Assembly: GCA_935421135.1 (NCBI GenBank)
Contig: OW285192.1
Location: forward strand, 5,437,501 to 5,501,500
Direction of reading: 5' to 3'
From: Bugulina stolonifera
Lineage: Eukaryota > Bryozoa > Gymnolaemata > Cheilostomatida > Bugulidae
DNA length: 64,000 nt
Shown here in pieces: positions 25,601 to 35,372 of the stretch. The position numbers were made by a program, and so were the translations under genes. The notes below the pieces were generated by a model. The model searched no databases. It was not told the DNA's origin and saw only the letters and a program-made list of their open reading frames with translations. Positions within the stretch are counted from its first letter, which is position 1. Each line of letters opens with the position of its first letter.

Positions 25601-28600
25601 CCTCCAGCATGACTATGAGGAGAAAGCTAAACCAATGAGCCCAGAGCACGAGCACTACTATGTCCACCCAGTTTCCGTAGGCATTATACATTGAACCAAG
25701 TCATTATACTGATATGTTTTGAAGCCTCCCTTTTCCAGCTGTATAGTCGGTTTTTTAAATAGTTAGCTATCAGATTGACTGGTTAACTGACTGGTAGACT
25801 GACTGACTGACTGACTGACTGACTGACTGACTGACTGACTGACTGATAAACTGACTGACTGATTGAATGGTTGACTGACGGATTGAATGGCTGGCTGGTT
25901 GATCGACCTATTAACTAGTAACTAGCTAATATAAGATTTTCTTCTTTTAGGCTAGGCATGTGTCTACTGCTAGAAGCAGACGGAGCAAGTCTAGTAAAAG
26001 TACTAAGAAGAGAGTTGTCTTCACTCCACTACGCAGTACATCAGGTTAGTCTGGAGTTATCTCTACATGTGACTACACCAAGAGTGTAAACTGCTATGTT
26101 AAGGTTATGTAACTGGGGTCTGAATTTTCTTTCGAAACTTTTCCCACATATTTAACCATGTCTGAAAGGGCCTGGACAGCTTTCAGTGTTAGCATTAAGT
26201 TACATGACGCAACGTTACAGGGGGTCAAAGACCGAAAACAGCGCTATGAAGTTTGCCTGCTGTTACTGGAATAATTTATTTTTCATTTAAATTATTGCAT
26301 AATATTGTTAAATATGCATGAATGTTTACCTAAGCTGGTGTTATGAAGAGATAAAATAAAATAATGGCCTCCTAGAACTTTTTCTTATGCTGGCTTTTTG
26401 CCTGTAAAACCTTATCCAAGTTTTGTCTTATTTGTCTAATAAATTCTTTTCCATAAGGTAAACTAGCATGTGCAGGTGTTTCTATAAGTGTTTAGGAACA
26501 GGTAGGATAGTATTAGACTGCAGGGCACGTACATCATGTGAAGTTATCCCCTCTTGATTTTGGCCAATTTACGTTGCGTTATTCACATTACTTTGGCGTC
26601 AACTATCTCACTTTACTTTGCAGTAGTAGCCAATTTATTAATAGTTTTAGCTCAATTGAAGCTTGAAAAAGCGGGCTTGTCTTTGATTAGTTATTTGGCT
26701 TTGTGGATGCTTCAAAAACTCTGGGAAATCCCTTTTTTGAACCGCTATCAAAATTAAAATTAGCAACTTTTGGCGTCAACTACAGCGAAATAGAGCAGCA
26801 TTTGCTCATATATCTAACCAAATTCATTTTCAGCAAGCTCTCATCATGGGGGCTACATATAAACAAATCCTTAATAATTAAAATAAAGCTCTTAATAAAG
26901 CAGATTTAAAATACTTGTTCAAATTTGAGAAAATGAAATATTAACTTGCTAATTTAATTTGACATGTAGCTATTTAAAAGAAGCTCTACAGTTTAAAAGG
27001 TTTTATAGTAATGGTAGAATGATATTCCATTGCAATGTTACTAAATATTGAACATCCACTCATCCTAATGCTGCTAACTGTCTTAAAAACGATCAACTTT
27101 TCTATTTCGTATAGCCATTTTGTTTTTATGAATGAAGGTAGGCGGAGCTTCCGGAACCTGTCAGTTGCTAAGCAGCAAGGTTTCCCTTAATTAAAAGGTG
27201 GGATAACTCCTAGTAAACTGCGCATATACAAGCCATTTAGACCACCACAGAGCTGCACACTGTACATGTAATTATTCAAACATGAGATATAGGATCAAAT
27301 CATTGTTTTTTTTTTGCATCTTTTGTTTTGTGTTGGCTTTGAGACTGCCACTAGCTGGTGCTAAACAACCCAACAAACATATCTAGTAGAATAACTGCCC
27401 TTATTTTTTCCTAGAACAGTGGATATATGTATTTTATAAGAATATACACCACACATATGTTTTGCATGGGATATTACAGAAAAAAGCTTGTTAAAACATG
27501 CATTATATGTTAGCTATCAGGGGGGTAACTTTCTTGAAAAAGTTGAGGCGGCCAAAATTGGACTGGCTAACAGTAGCGGTGTGGGGAGGGTGTGTGCGGG
27601 ATGGGGGAAGGAGGGTGGGGCACCTCCCACAAGAAAACTTTTGAAAATTCACACAAAACCAGCCATTTTGATGCATATTTGAGCTATACGTGATGGTACA
27701 AAAGTACAAAATGTTGCATAGTAATCTGCCAATAGTAAACTTCAAATTAGTATACTGCAAAATAGTGCTTCTCTGTTTGGCTTGGCCATGACGTACCATT
27801 GTAGTCCTTTACATCATTACATGACTTAGGCCTAAAAATGTACACACATTAATAAGACGGGAAATAGTGCAAATTTAGTTGATGGATGGAGAGTGGTATT
27901 CTAGGGTTTCCAAACTCTGAAGAACAGTGTTAGAAGTGGAACAAATGAGGTGGGTGGGCACACTGTGCATGCAATCTTATGGCATCCCTGTAGTTGAATA
28001 CAGAATTACACATGCAGTGATCCTATCTTACAGATGAGATTAGTATTGTCATTGTATAGCTAACAAATTGAGTGAATTACTAAAATGAAAAAAATTGTCC
28101 CTCAGTGGGATTCGAACTCGTGTCTCTATGTATGAAGACCAAGCACTCTACCAATTACGCTATCAAATCAGCAGTGGCTTCACGCAAAAATTAGCCATTA
28201 ATGTAATGATACACATAGTAGCATCATTTTCATTAGAGTATGTTTATATCATGTGGGGCACGGTAACTATGCCTTCCGATATTAGCTTAATTTTTTCTTC
28301 TTTTAACAAAAAGTTCAGGCGGCTAGGGCCGCCTGAGCCGCCTAGATAGTTACGGCCATGGCTATACACCATGTAGTACTATATCAATGAGATTGATTAT
28401 TCTTCTGCATCTGTAACATTGTGTCATGCCTTCACGACGGAGTTCCCTGTCTAGCCATTTCATTCATAAAATTGGAGCTGTAGTAAATGGACCCCAAAAT
28501 TACTATGGGCCATAACATGAAAAATATTTCTTATACCTTCCCAATTTTTTTCTTATGCCTTTCCAGGTAGTAATGCCTATATAGTGTTAAAAGGAATTTT

Positions 28601-31600
28601 ATTTTTGAGAACCCCAGTTACATAACCTTAATGCAGATGAAGAGATCAACCTATGGTCTGCAGTATTTAGATGTAGTACTAGCAATGTAATGTACAGCAA
28701 TGTAATAGTGCCAGTTAACAGGGGAGCATTGTTATGTACAATGGACAACTAACTTCCGTTGCTCAAATTTCGGTGGAAATCTTTCATTATGCCTTGAATA
28801 ATGCTGTCTATCTTTGCTATGCATGCCCTACCTATAGAAGATGGTTTGGGAGATCTGCCGCCAGCCAGTAGACCTCCTCCTGCAACCATAGATAAAGCAG
28901 TCATTCCACCAGTGAACACCGGTGTACCTCCAACAGATACTTCATCTCCTCCAGAAAGCAGACGGCTGCCTACTGATAATATGCCACTCGCAGCAGACCG
29001 TCCTGACAGTCAGCTGAGCATAAACAGAGCTAAACCTCCGTTAAACAGTCTTCCTAAGAGTGAGGTACGACATGCCGATGCGTGCTCAAGTCAATTACAT
29101 ATTTGCTCAGGTTTAAAGGAGATTTTTCACAAACCGTAATGCTTACCATAGGTTCTAAAATTTTGGCTGCATTTTTGATAGCAGATCATGAGTTGATATC
29201 AAGTTGCAGTACCAATCTATTAGAAGCAGTAGAATTGACCAGTACTTAGCGGAAATGAGTTCGTGAAATTTTGTCCAGCAACTCAATGAACTCTATTGCC
29301 TACTGGCCTTATAACATCATGCATGGATATAACCAGTCATACTGCCTAAAGTGTTATCTGATGGTATACAATGGGTTAGCAGTCTACCCATACCATGCTT
29401 CTACTCGTTACAGATGAGGAGAGAGAATTCAACACTGGCAGAAGAGAGTTCAGATGAAGAACAAGAAGAAGAGGAACCAGACTGGATGCTAGCAATGAGT
29501 AGTGGTGAAGCTAGGAAAGACAAGTTAGTAGCCAATATCATTCATGCTATTTATATGAGATCTGCCAACAGCAAGCACAGATGTCTGCTGCCAGTGCAGT
29601 TAGATACTTGCTATTCTCCATGCATTTGGTGTAATCCCACTTATGTGCAGATCTTTGATTTGCATAGTGCTACGTATTATACACTATCATGTACTATCAT
29701 ACACTATCATGTACTATCTGTAGTATCATGTACTATCATACACTATCATACGCTATTATGTACTATCATACGCTATCATGTGCTATCATACACCATCATA
29801 TACTATCATGCACCTTCATACACCATGATACACTATCATGTACTATCAGACACTATCATGTACTATCATACACTATTATACGCTATCATACACTATTTTA
29901 CGCTATCATACACTATCATACACTATCATACATGCACACTATCATGCAATATCATGCACGATTATACACTATCATCCATTAAATACAAGGTTGTTCCGGC
30001 ACAGATACATGTAAAGTTATTCAATCATTCATCTGACCTTCTCATTGGAACTGCACTACACAACTGATATTACAATGTATATAATTATAATGATTGTGTA
30101 TTATTTAAAACTATTTTAATTTTATATTTATTATAATTAAATCACCTTACTTACTGTGCACTGAGCAGTTCACAATTGTCCATTTACCATCACGTCTGTA
30201 TGTTATGTTTATTAGCTCAAAGACTGCCATATCTATAAGGAGGCCTCAGCTAGCAGACTCAGAGAAAACAGAAGAGCAGTTGGCCGATCAGCATATCCAC
30301 GCTGTTGCAGAGATCAAGGTGATGTTAGGAGTGTCTCATGGATTAATCACGGCTCTAGTAAACAACCCCAGGTGAGCCTAGCTGTCTTCTAACTTTTCTT
30401 TAATAAATATCTGAAATTTTTATTTATTGTTGCATAACTTACATAAACTATTAAATTGGTAAAATAGGTGGAATATTTTTTTACTAAAAACTTGTTCCAG
30501 ATTGTAAAAAAATTTATTTAGTGAAGTACTGTATAGTTATTTAGTGGTGAAATGTAGAATAATAATGTGCTATTATACAGCATAGTTTCAGTTGCACATG
30601 GGTGTGTAGTACATGTATGTACCCATCTACACGACTGTATATACTGAGGGAAGCGTGTAGATATTTGATCATATGGTTTATCAAGTCATGTACCAACGTA
30701 CATAGTTCTAACAATTTTTACCTAGAACTTTAGTTCTAGTTCTGGTCTTTTTTAATGTTATTTTTGAATAATTAATTTTAATTGTATGACTGAGTGAGTA
30801 TAGATTGCCATTGGGGTATATTAAGACTGCCACTGCTGACTAAAGTATCAGTCGAAGTGAAAAGTCTTGACACATTGACCCACGTCTGTTGATCAGCACC
30901 ATCTTCAGTTAAACTTGGAAAGAGTTGACTCGCTAGAATGCCGATTTTTTAGGGATCAACCTACATGTAAATCACAGGCTAGGCAACGGTTTTAGAAATT
31001 CTTGTAACAGCCAATTCAAGATGTCTCTGAGATGCAGTTATAGAAATGATCAATATTCTGAATTCAGAGGGCTAATCAACACTCCAACAGTTATGCAAAG
31101 CTAAGGCTAGGAGTGTGAAGTCTTAGTGATTATTGATACAATGCAATGTAATTTCACCTCTATCTACATTGTAGCTATGAACTGTCAATTTCCAATGATA
31201 GTGGAGCTGTCTCTATTAAGAATACACCTCTACATGTAAACCTACAAGCTCTATCTGGAGACGAAGTGAAGAGACACATTCTAGCTTATGGTCTACGGCG
31301 CAGAATGGTGCGTTCTTTAAGTCACATGACCATTTATACTTGTATAAACTGTTTACCAGTTTAACATGATGTTGACTAGACTACTAGAGTTCTCTATATA
31401 GATGTACTTTGGGAGTGAACTCCCAGTGGGGTATGTCTGGCAAAATGATGTCTGACTTACATGTACATGTAGATTGATGTGTTGTAATGTAGAGGGCATA
31501 GGAAGGCTTAGACTAGTATAAAATAGTGGCCAGTATTTCAGAATAGAAACCTATAAGAATGGTGTAAAACAGTATAAAATGTGGAAGGTTGATTTGGAGC

Positions 31601-33892
31601 AGGAATGGAGGTTGAAGTTTGTTAGTCAGCAGAAGAGATACACAATCACTAGATAGTGCTGTTCGTAACAGTGCTATAATTAGTGCTAGAGATACACATT
31701 CACTAGATAGTGCTGTTAGTAACAGTGCTATAATTAGTGCTACAAACTCTAAAGCTTTAAATTTTCTTCTAAGCAGATATATTTTATAAGTAGCCTAGAT
31801 TTTCAACTATGCAGGTACACAATAGCACTAGATTTTTACTATGCAGGTACACTGTAGCCCTAGATTTATTCTACACAGGTATTTTAACATGACTTGTATA
31901 AATAACCTACATGTAGATTCTCAACAATGCAGGTATAATATAGCACTAGATTTTCTTCTATGCAGGTATATTATAGCCCTAGATTTCTTCTATGCAGGTA
32001 TATATAGCACTAGATGAAGTTAGACACAACATAAAACTGTTAGACAGCACATTTACGAGGATGTCTCAGCTATTCAACACTGTCTACCTCAGCATCTATA
32101 TCTGGGTGCAGAAGCTCAAGCAATTAGGAATAGTCGACTCAGTTATGGATGAAAAACAGGTCAGTTGGAATTCTGGGAAACACCATAGTTGCTATAGCTA
32201 CCATAGCTACCATAGTTACTATAGTTACCATAGTTGCTATAGTTACCATAGTTACTATGGTTACTATAGTTACTGCAGTTGCCACAGTTAATAAACGTCA
32301 CTGAATCGTATCATGTTAAATCTTGTTTGAAAAACTTTAACACATAGGTTCTGCGAACACAGCTGAAAGTGGGAATATCAATTGGGAGCATGTTCAGCCT
32401 GTCCATTAACACATAACCACATATCACATGGATCGATGTTTGTTACTAATGATGGCAGGCATGTCGACTTATAATACCGCAAGCGCGCAACTACCCTTTC
32501 TGTGTATGTGTATATTCCTTTTACAGTCGGATAAAGCAATAGTCAAGTTAGTGAGGAGTTGTCAGGAACTAACCAGATGGGTGATGTTATGTGAACTCTG
32601 GCCTTATAGGTCAAGCTGGCTTATCTACAAAGTCGAGAGAGTGAATAGAAAGATGGGCGACTTTCCTTCATGTATGCTTCCAAAATATTCACTTTATTTG
32701 TTAAGATTTTAGTGCTAAAGAGCAGCTACTGCAATGTATAATGTTTTGCTGGGTCTCATGTCTACATTGTCAGCAAAATGGCCTCCACCATTTAACTCCC
32801 ATATAACACCTTTCCTCCTCGCAATTCATAGATTTTCTTAATCTTTTTCTGTGCCATTTCACTACTTATCCTTAATTGCCCTCTGATATCAAATTATTTT
32901 CTACACTTTACAACCTTTTGATCTACATGTACATACATTTATAAAATTGACAGTGCATGATGGATGGAAATATTTTACAAAGTGTATTACCAACTACACA
33001 ATATACATGTACATAATACAAATAAGTCAAATATTCAATTAACTCACATGTACATGTATATGGATAATTAGCCAGGAACAACAAAACACTGTGAAATTTT
33101 CACATGTAGAACTCAATGCGTACACTATATATATGATATTCTACATGTGCGTGTATATTACTTGTACAGCCAACTTCTACCTGGAGGCCTCCATTAGAGA
33201 TATCTATAAAGACATCAGACCAGATGTTCGTGCAGCCAGAGAGGATGGGGAGTTCGAAGTATGGAGACAACAAGACTTCTCCGACACAACTTTCAAGAAA
33301 TGTTTAGAGAAGTTTAAGGACATCTCAGGGTTATCCATTCTACGCTACTTACCTTTCACTATTAACATAGACCGGTACGTACATCTCTCTATACCAAACT
33401 TATCAACTTGCTAAGCTTGCTTCGGAAGTTATATGAGTTTATACAGAAAGATTCATCATTTCAGGCTTTAGTATTACTAAGATGTTAGTTTACTACTTAA
33501 TTAGCGTCATCACACATACTAAGTATGTGACAAGGCTCCGACCTATACATAGATTAGCCTCAGGATTCTAAATATTTCTTTCTGAGTTAATGAAAGGGTC
33601 ATTTCCACTACATTCTTCGTAATGCATACATTAAGTATAAGCATTTAAAATAACATACTACTCCAAAGTTTTCAATGAACCAGAAGTAATAAATTTAACA
33701 TATAAGACTACGCCGAGCACGGCACCTCCAACAGCTCTATTACATTGTACTTGTAGAATGTACAAGAACGAGATCAAACAATACATGGCTACAGGTGGTG
33801 GCCATGTACGCACTCTGGAAGAAACTGAAGAAGCTCAACAGACTCAAAGAGAGATGTCGTTGGGTGATGGCACAACGTCGGTGGCTGAATAA
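16609..33892 (+). CDS. KAP-family P-loop NTPase, Kidins220/ARMS-like without ankyrin repeats, ~1213 aa
   Basis: About 23 exons join in phase over 3642 nt: 16609-16616, 17830-18267, 18427-18563, 19059-19208, 20305-20415, 20679-20894, 21712-21821, 22238-22454, 23138-23233, 23661-23777, 24127-24275, 24535-24669, 24985-25159, 25462-25676, 25951-26044, 28838-29064, 29414-29523, 30216-30371, 31175-31307, 31998-32159, 32527-32671, 33170-33374, 33757-33892. Walker A is GKWGAGKS (residues 166-173) and Walker B is RILLTIDDLD (607-616). Four membrane segments (about 217-243, 283-300, 484-512, 520-548) lie between the Walker motifs, the KAP layout. Near residue 1075, ELWPYRSSWLI and later LPFTINIDR match the conserved C-terminal part of the Kidins220 KAP region. 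The N-terminus (about 145 aa) is polar and disordered, with no ankyrin repeats. Residues about 760-935 are Pro- then Glu-rich. The role is inferred to be membrane scaffold signalling. The first 8-nt coding exon is an inference. AATAAA at 34312-34317. Confidence 0.9.
17830..18267 (+). CDS. KAP gene exon 2: disordered N-terminal region
   Basis: This exon follows the acceptor gaatattacag and encodes MSSYGAYYYNNSKSESKGDE onward. It is rich in Ser, Arg, Pro and Tyr, with an SITPPDGER stretch, and ends in KCLER before donor gtaggg. If the 8-nt exon at 16609-16616 (ATGGCGGG, donor gtgaga) is used, MAGN precedes in frame. Otherwise translation starts at the ATG at 17834. Confidence 0.8.
18427..18563 (+). 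CDS. KAP gene exon 3: Walker A (P-loop)
   Basis: The exon encodes VVSDPNLSMPVRLGVMGKWG followed by AGKSKIIKGVLWCLK. GxWGxGKS is the KAP-type nucleotide-binding loop. It is followed by a Cys-rich helix before donor gtaagt. Confidence 0.93.
19059..20894 (+). CDS. KAP gene exons 4-6: first transmembrane pair
   Basis: Exon 19059-19208 holds a long hydrophobic segment (VYLFLLFILLLTVVASVLLA). Exon 20305-20415 is a Ser/Thr-rich loop with an NKTS glycosylation sequon. Exon 20679-20894 starts with a second hydrophobic segment (VSLVACLLLIICIAGVF) and continues into a polar region. A helix pair inserted after Walker A is the KAP arrangement. Confidence 0.85.
20895..21711. repeat. Intron with 40-bp minisatellite copying the next exon's acceptor
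   Basis: From about 21225 to 21711 some 12 units of 40 bp repeat 'aactaaccaatacctactgt' plus 'gcttacataatagggacagg'. The last unit runs straight into the true acceptor tgtttacatag of exon 21712-21821. Each unit carries an acceptor-like cttacatag and a donor-like CAG|GTAACT. Confidence 0.85.
22455..22946 (+). repeat. 10-bp-based simple repeat in KAP intron 8
   Basis: Long run of ctgtcatactctgttatacc variants from about 22468. No stops in some frames gives spurious open frames. It starts immediately after the exon donor gtgggt. Confidence 0.85.
23138..24275 (+). CDS. KAP gene exons 9-11: second transmembrane pair
   Basis: Exons 23138-23233, 23661-23777 and 24127-24275 carry SIGYPMLITIGLSSFISA then TVILIIISQ (TM3), and YVILALTAAIILMTLIIIL (TM4). 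A basic segment (RLRKKSFKHRKLY) follows, consistent with the positive-inside rule on the return to cytoplasm. Confidence 0.85.
24535..25159 (+). CDS. KAP gene exons 12-13: Walker B and sensor region
   Basis: Exon 24535-24669 encodes RRFRILLTIDDLDKC, the KAP Walker B. Exon 24985-25159 encodes FPIVTMISMDSELVVKSL and then NQMVNMKFCLPD, matching the family's strand and helix following Walker B. The intron between them (24670-24984) contains copies of a 5' splice-site-like motif. Confidence 0.92.
25677..25950. repeat. Short intron with (ctga)n microsatellite
   Basis: A gactgactga run lies at about 25798-25860 and is followed by diverged gattgaatgg units. Nothing else is visible. Confidence 0.8.
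26045..28837. other. Large KAP intron 15 (2.8 kb), with SINE-like head
   Basis: Open frames here are short and unrelated to known families, and I see no exon. A tRNA-like segment lies at 28097-28176 on the minus strand. A G/C-rich patch at 27570-27640 is unexplained. Confidence 0.5.
28097..28176 (-). repeat. tRNA-derived SINE head or tRNA pseudogene
   Basis: Minus-strand tagcgtaattggtagagtg resembles a pol III A box and gagttcgaatccc is a good B box, at tRNA-like spacing. The anticodon stem does not pair well, so a functional tRNA is unlikely. Confidence 0.55.
28838..29523 (+). CDS. KAP gene exons 16-17: Pro-rich then acidic linker
   Basis: Exon 28838-29064 encodes a Pro/Ser-rich segment (ASRPPPATIDK, VPPTDTSSPPESRR). 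Exon 29414-29523 encodes ESSDEEQEEEEPDWM. Both look disordered and could carry protein-binding motifs. Phases fit the neighbours. Confidence 0.8.
29680..29980 (+). repeat. Simple repeat of ctatcatacac/ctatcatgta type in KAP intron 17
   Basis: About 300 bp of 10-bp-based units. Long open frames across it are artefacts of the repeat. Confidence 0.85.
31775..31997 (+). repeat. Minisatellite copying the acceptor and first bases of KAP exon 20
   Basis: About five diverged units carry the pattern 'tatgcag gtacac..tagcactagat'. The true exon at 31998 reads tatgcag|GTATATATAGCACTAGATG. Thus both the 3' splice site and 18 nt of exon were copied upstream. Confidence 0.75.
31998..33892 (+). CDS. KAP gene exons 20-23: Kidins220-like C-terminal KAP region and stop
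   Basis: Exons 31998-32159, 32527-32671, 33170-33374 and 33757-33892. They encode SIYIWVQKLKQLG, LTRWVMLCELWPYRSSWLIY, IRDIYKDIRPDV and GLSILRYLPFTINID, ending in TSVAE before TAA. The WPYR-SWLI and LPFTIN-D elements are the strongest link to Kidins220-type KAP proteins. A 21-nt micro-exon at about 32348-32368 (VLRTQLK, donor gtggga) would fit in phase between the first two. Confidence 0.85.
32185..32292 (+). repeat. agttactatagttaccat simple repeat
   Basis: About 100 bp of 9-bp-based units just after the donor of exon 31998-32159. Confidence 0.8.
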
Positions 33893-35252
33893 TGATGGAA
33901 ACTCACCACTGTTTATGAGTAGACAACTCCATAAGTAATGAATAGACTTACTGAATGCCATAGTAGCTTAATGAACTCTGGACCTCACGAGATTGAGCTT
34001 CCATATTTGAACTGTTCATTTTGAAGAATATAACTGCTGACACTTTAAAGCAAGTATTGTATAGAGCAGAAATTCTCAGTTATTTTTTTCATTAAACCTC
34101 AGAGACAAATCTCATCCATTGTATTTTAACAGGAAATGCATGATATGGGGTAAAGAAGAATTTACACTTCAACTAAATATTTACGATATTTGTGTAATAC
34201 AAATTTTATTCCAGCCAATTCTTTACATACATGTAGATCAACATTCAGTCCCAATATCACTAAATATTTTACCTGCTTGAGGAGGTTTGAAGACTACACG
34301 AGAAGGCTATGAATAAATACACTGTAATTATTACACGTACATGTATCATTTTACCTTCAACTGTACTATAACACAATATTGTACACTGTACATACAGTGT
34401 AACTTACATGCGAGTGTAAGTTGAAAATGGACCTATAATTATTTTACAACAGTATTAGTAGAGACAATATGAAGTAGTTTTGGAGTTATCATTTTCTTTT
34501 TATGTATATTTTTCCCATTATCCAATATTTACTTTAGTAAGAAAAGTACTGAATTTTTATTTTGTTTACTCATAATAAATAAGATTGCATTGAAAAGCAT
34601 GTAAAGGATGGATCATAAATTTTTTATCTGCAGGATTTTTTCGCATACTGTTACTTGACCTATCATCTTAACCATTGAGCTTTATAAAAATACAACTATT
34701 GTATTTACTAGTAACTAATACTTGTCATACATGTAAATGTTGTTCAATCAAATCTATACAATATGCACATGTACCTGCCACATTGCAAGTCTAACGGCAA
34801 GTGGCAGCCAGCTGTAGGAAGCGTGGATATAATGAAAGCCGAAGAAGTGTAGGACTTGTAGTGTATGGTATATAATATACATGATAGTAATGCACATGAA
34901 CCAACTATGATTATTTTACTGGTATTTACCGTCTTTGTGAACTTTTAATCATCATATTTACAAATTAAAAATAATTATGTTATTGTAGAATTCATTGTAT
35001 TTAAAATGGAATGCACGATATTACATCCTTCATTATCTCTTCAGGTATCCTACACACAAACCAAGGGTAATAAATAATGTAAGGAGTGATTCAATTATCA
35101 ACAAGAATCATTGTTCGATGAATTGAACTACAACAATACTTGACAACAATTTCTACCATTTTCATGGTATACAACGTCATGTATTATATTTATAATATGC
35201 TGTTACGTCATTCACCGATGTATGGAGTCGTGCTAACAATTATACTTTTCAG
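33893..35252. other. Intergenic: KAP 3' UTR and flank
   Basis: AATAAA at 34312-34317 is a candidate polyadenylation signal for the KAP gene. No exon or repeat of note is seen in the rest. Confidence 0.5.
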
Positions 35253-35287
35253 CCAACAGTAAGAAGTGAGGCAGCGAGTAGTTAACT

Positions 35288-35372
35288 ATGCTGATCTACA
35301 TTTTAACTATAATACAAATACCATGTATTGTATGGACTCAAGGAGTTGGGACGTATAATATATCACATATTG
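35288..35372 (+). CDS. Signal-peptide exon
   Basis: ATG opens MLIYILTIIQIPCIVWTQG, a short hydrophobic leader, before donor gtaagg. It follows a 5' UTR acceptor at 35252 (tatacttttcag). The longer reading to 35409 (donor gtgtgt) gives the phase needed by the exon at 42482, so exon length is undecided. Linkage to the downstream gene is inferred from order and strand. Confidence 0.6.

Noticed and set aside
26554..26909. Hydrophobic open frames in KAP intron 15
   Set aside because: Frames are short and AT-driven, and splicing them in would break the phase between 26044 and 28838.
29351..30067. Plus-strand 238-codon frame
   Set aside because: It includes the true KAP exon 29414-29523, but the rest is the ctatcatacac simple repeat in the intron. 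The exon has a good donor at 29524.
32348..32417. Alternative terminal KAP exon ending at the TAA near 32415
   Set aside because: Downstream exons 32527-33892 carry the conserved WPYR/LPFTIN regions in continuous phase, so this is at most a minor truncated form.
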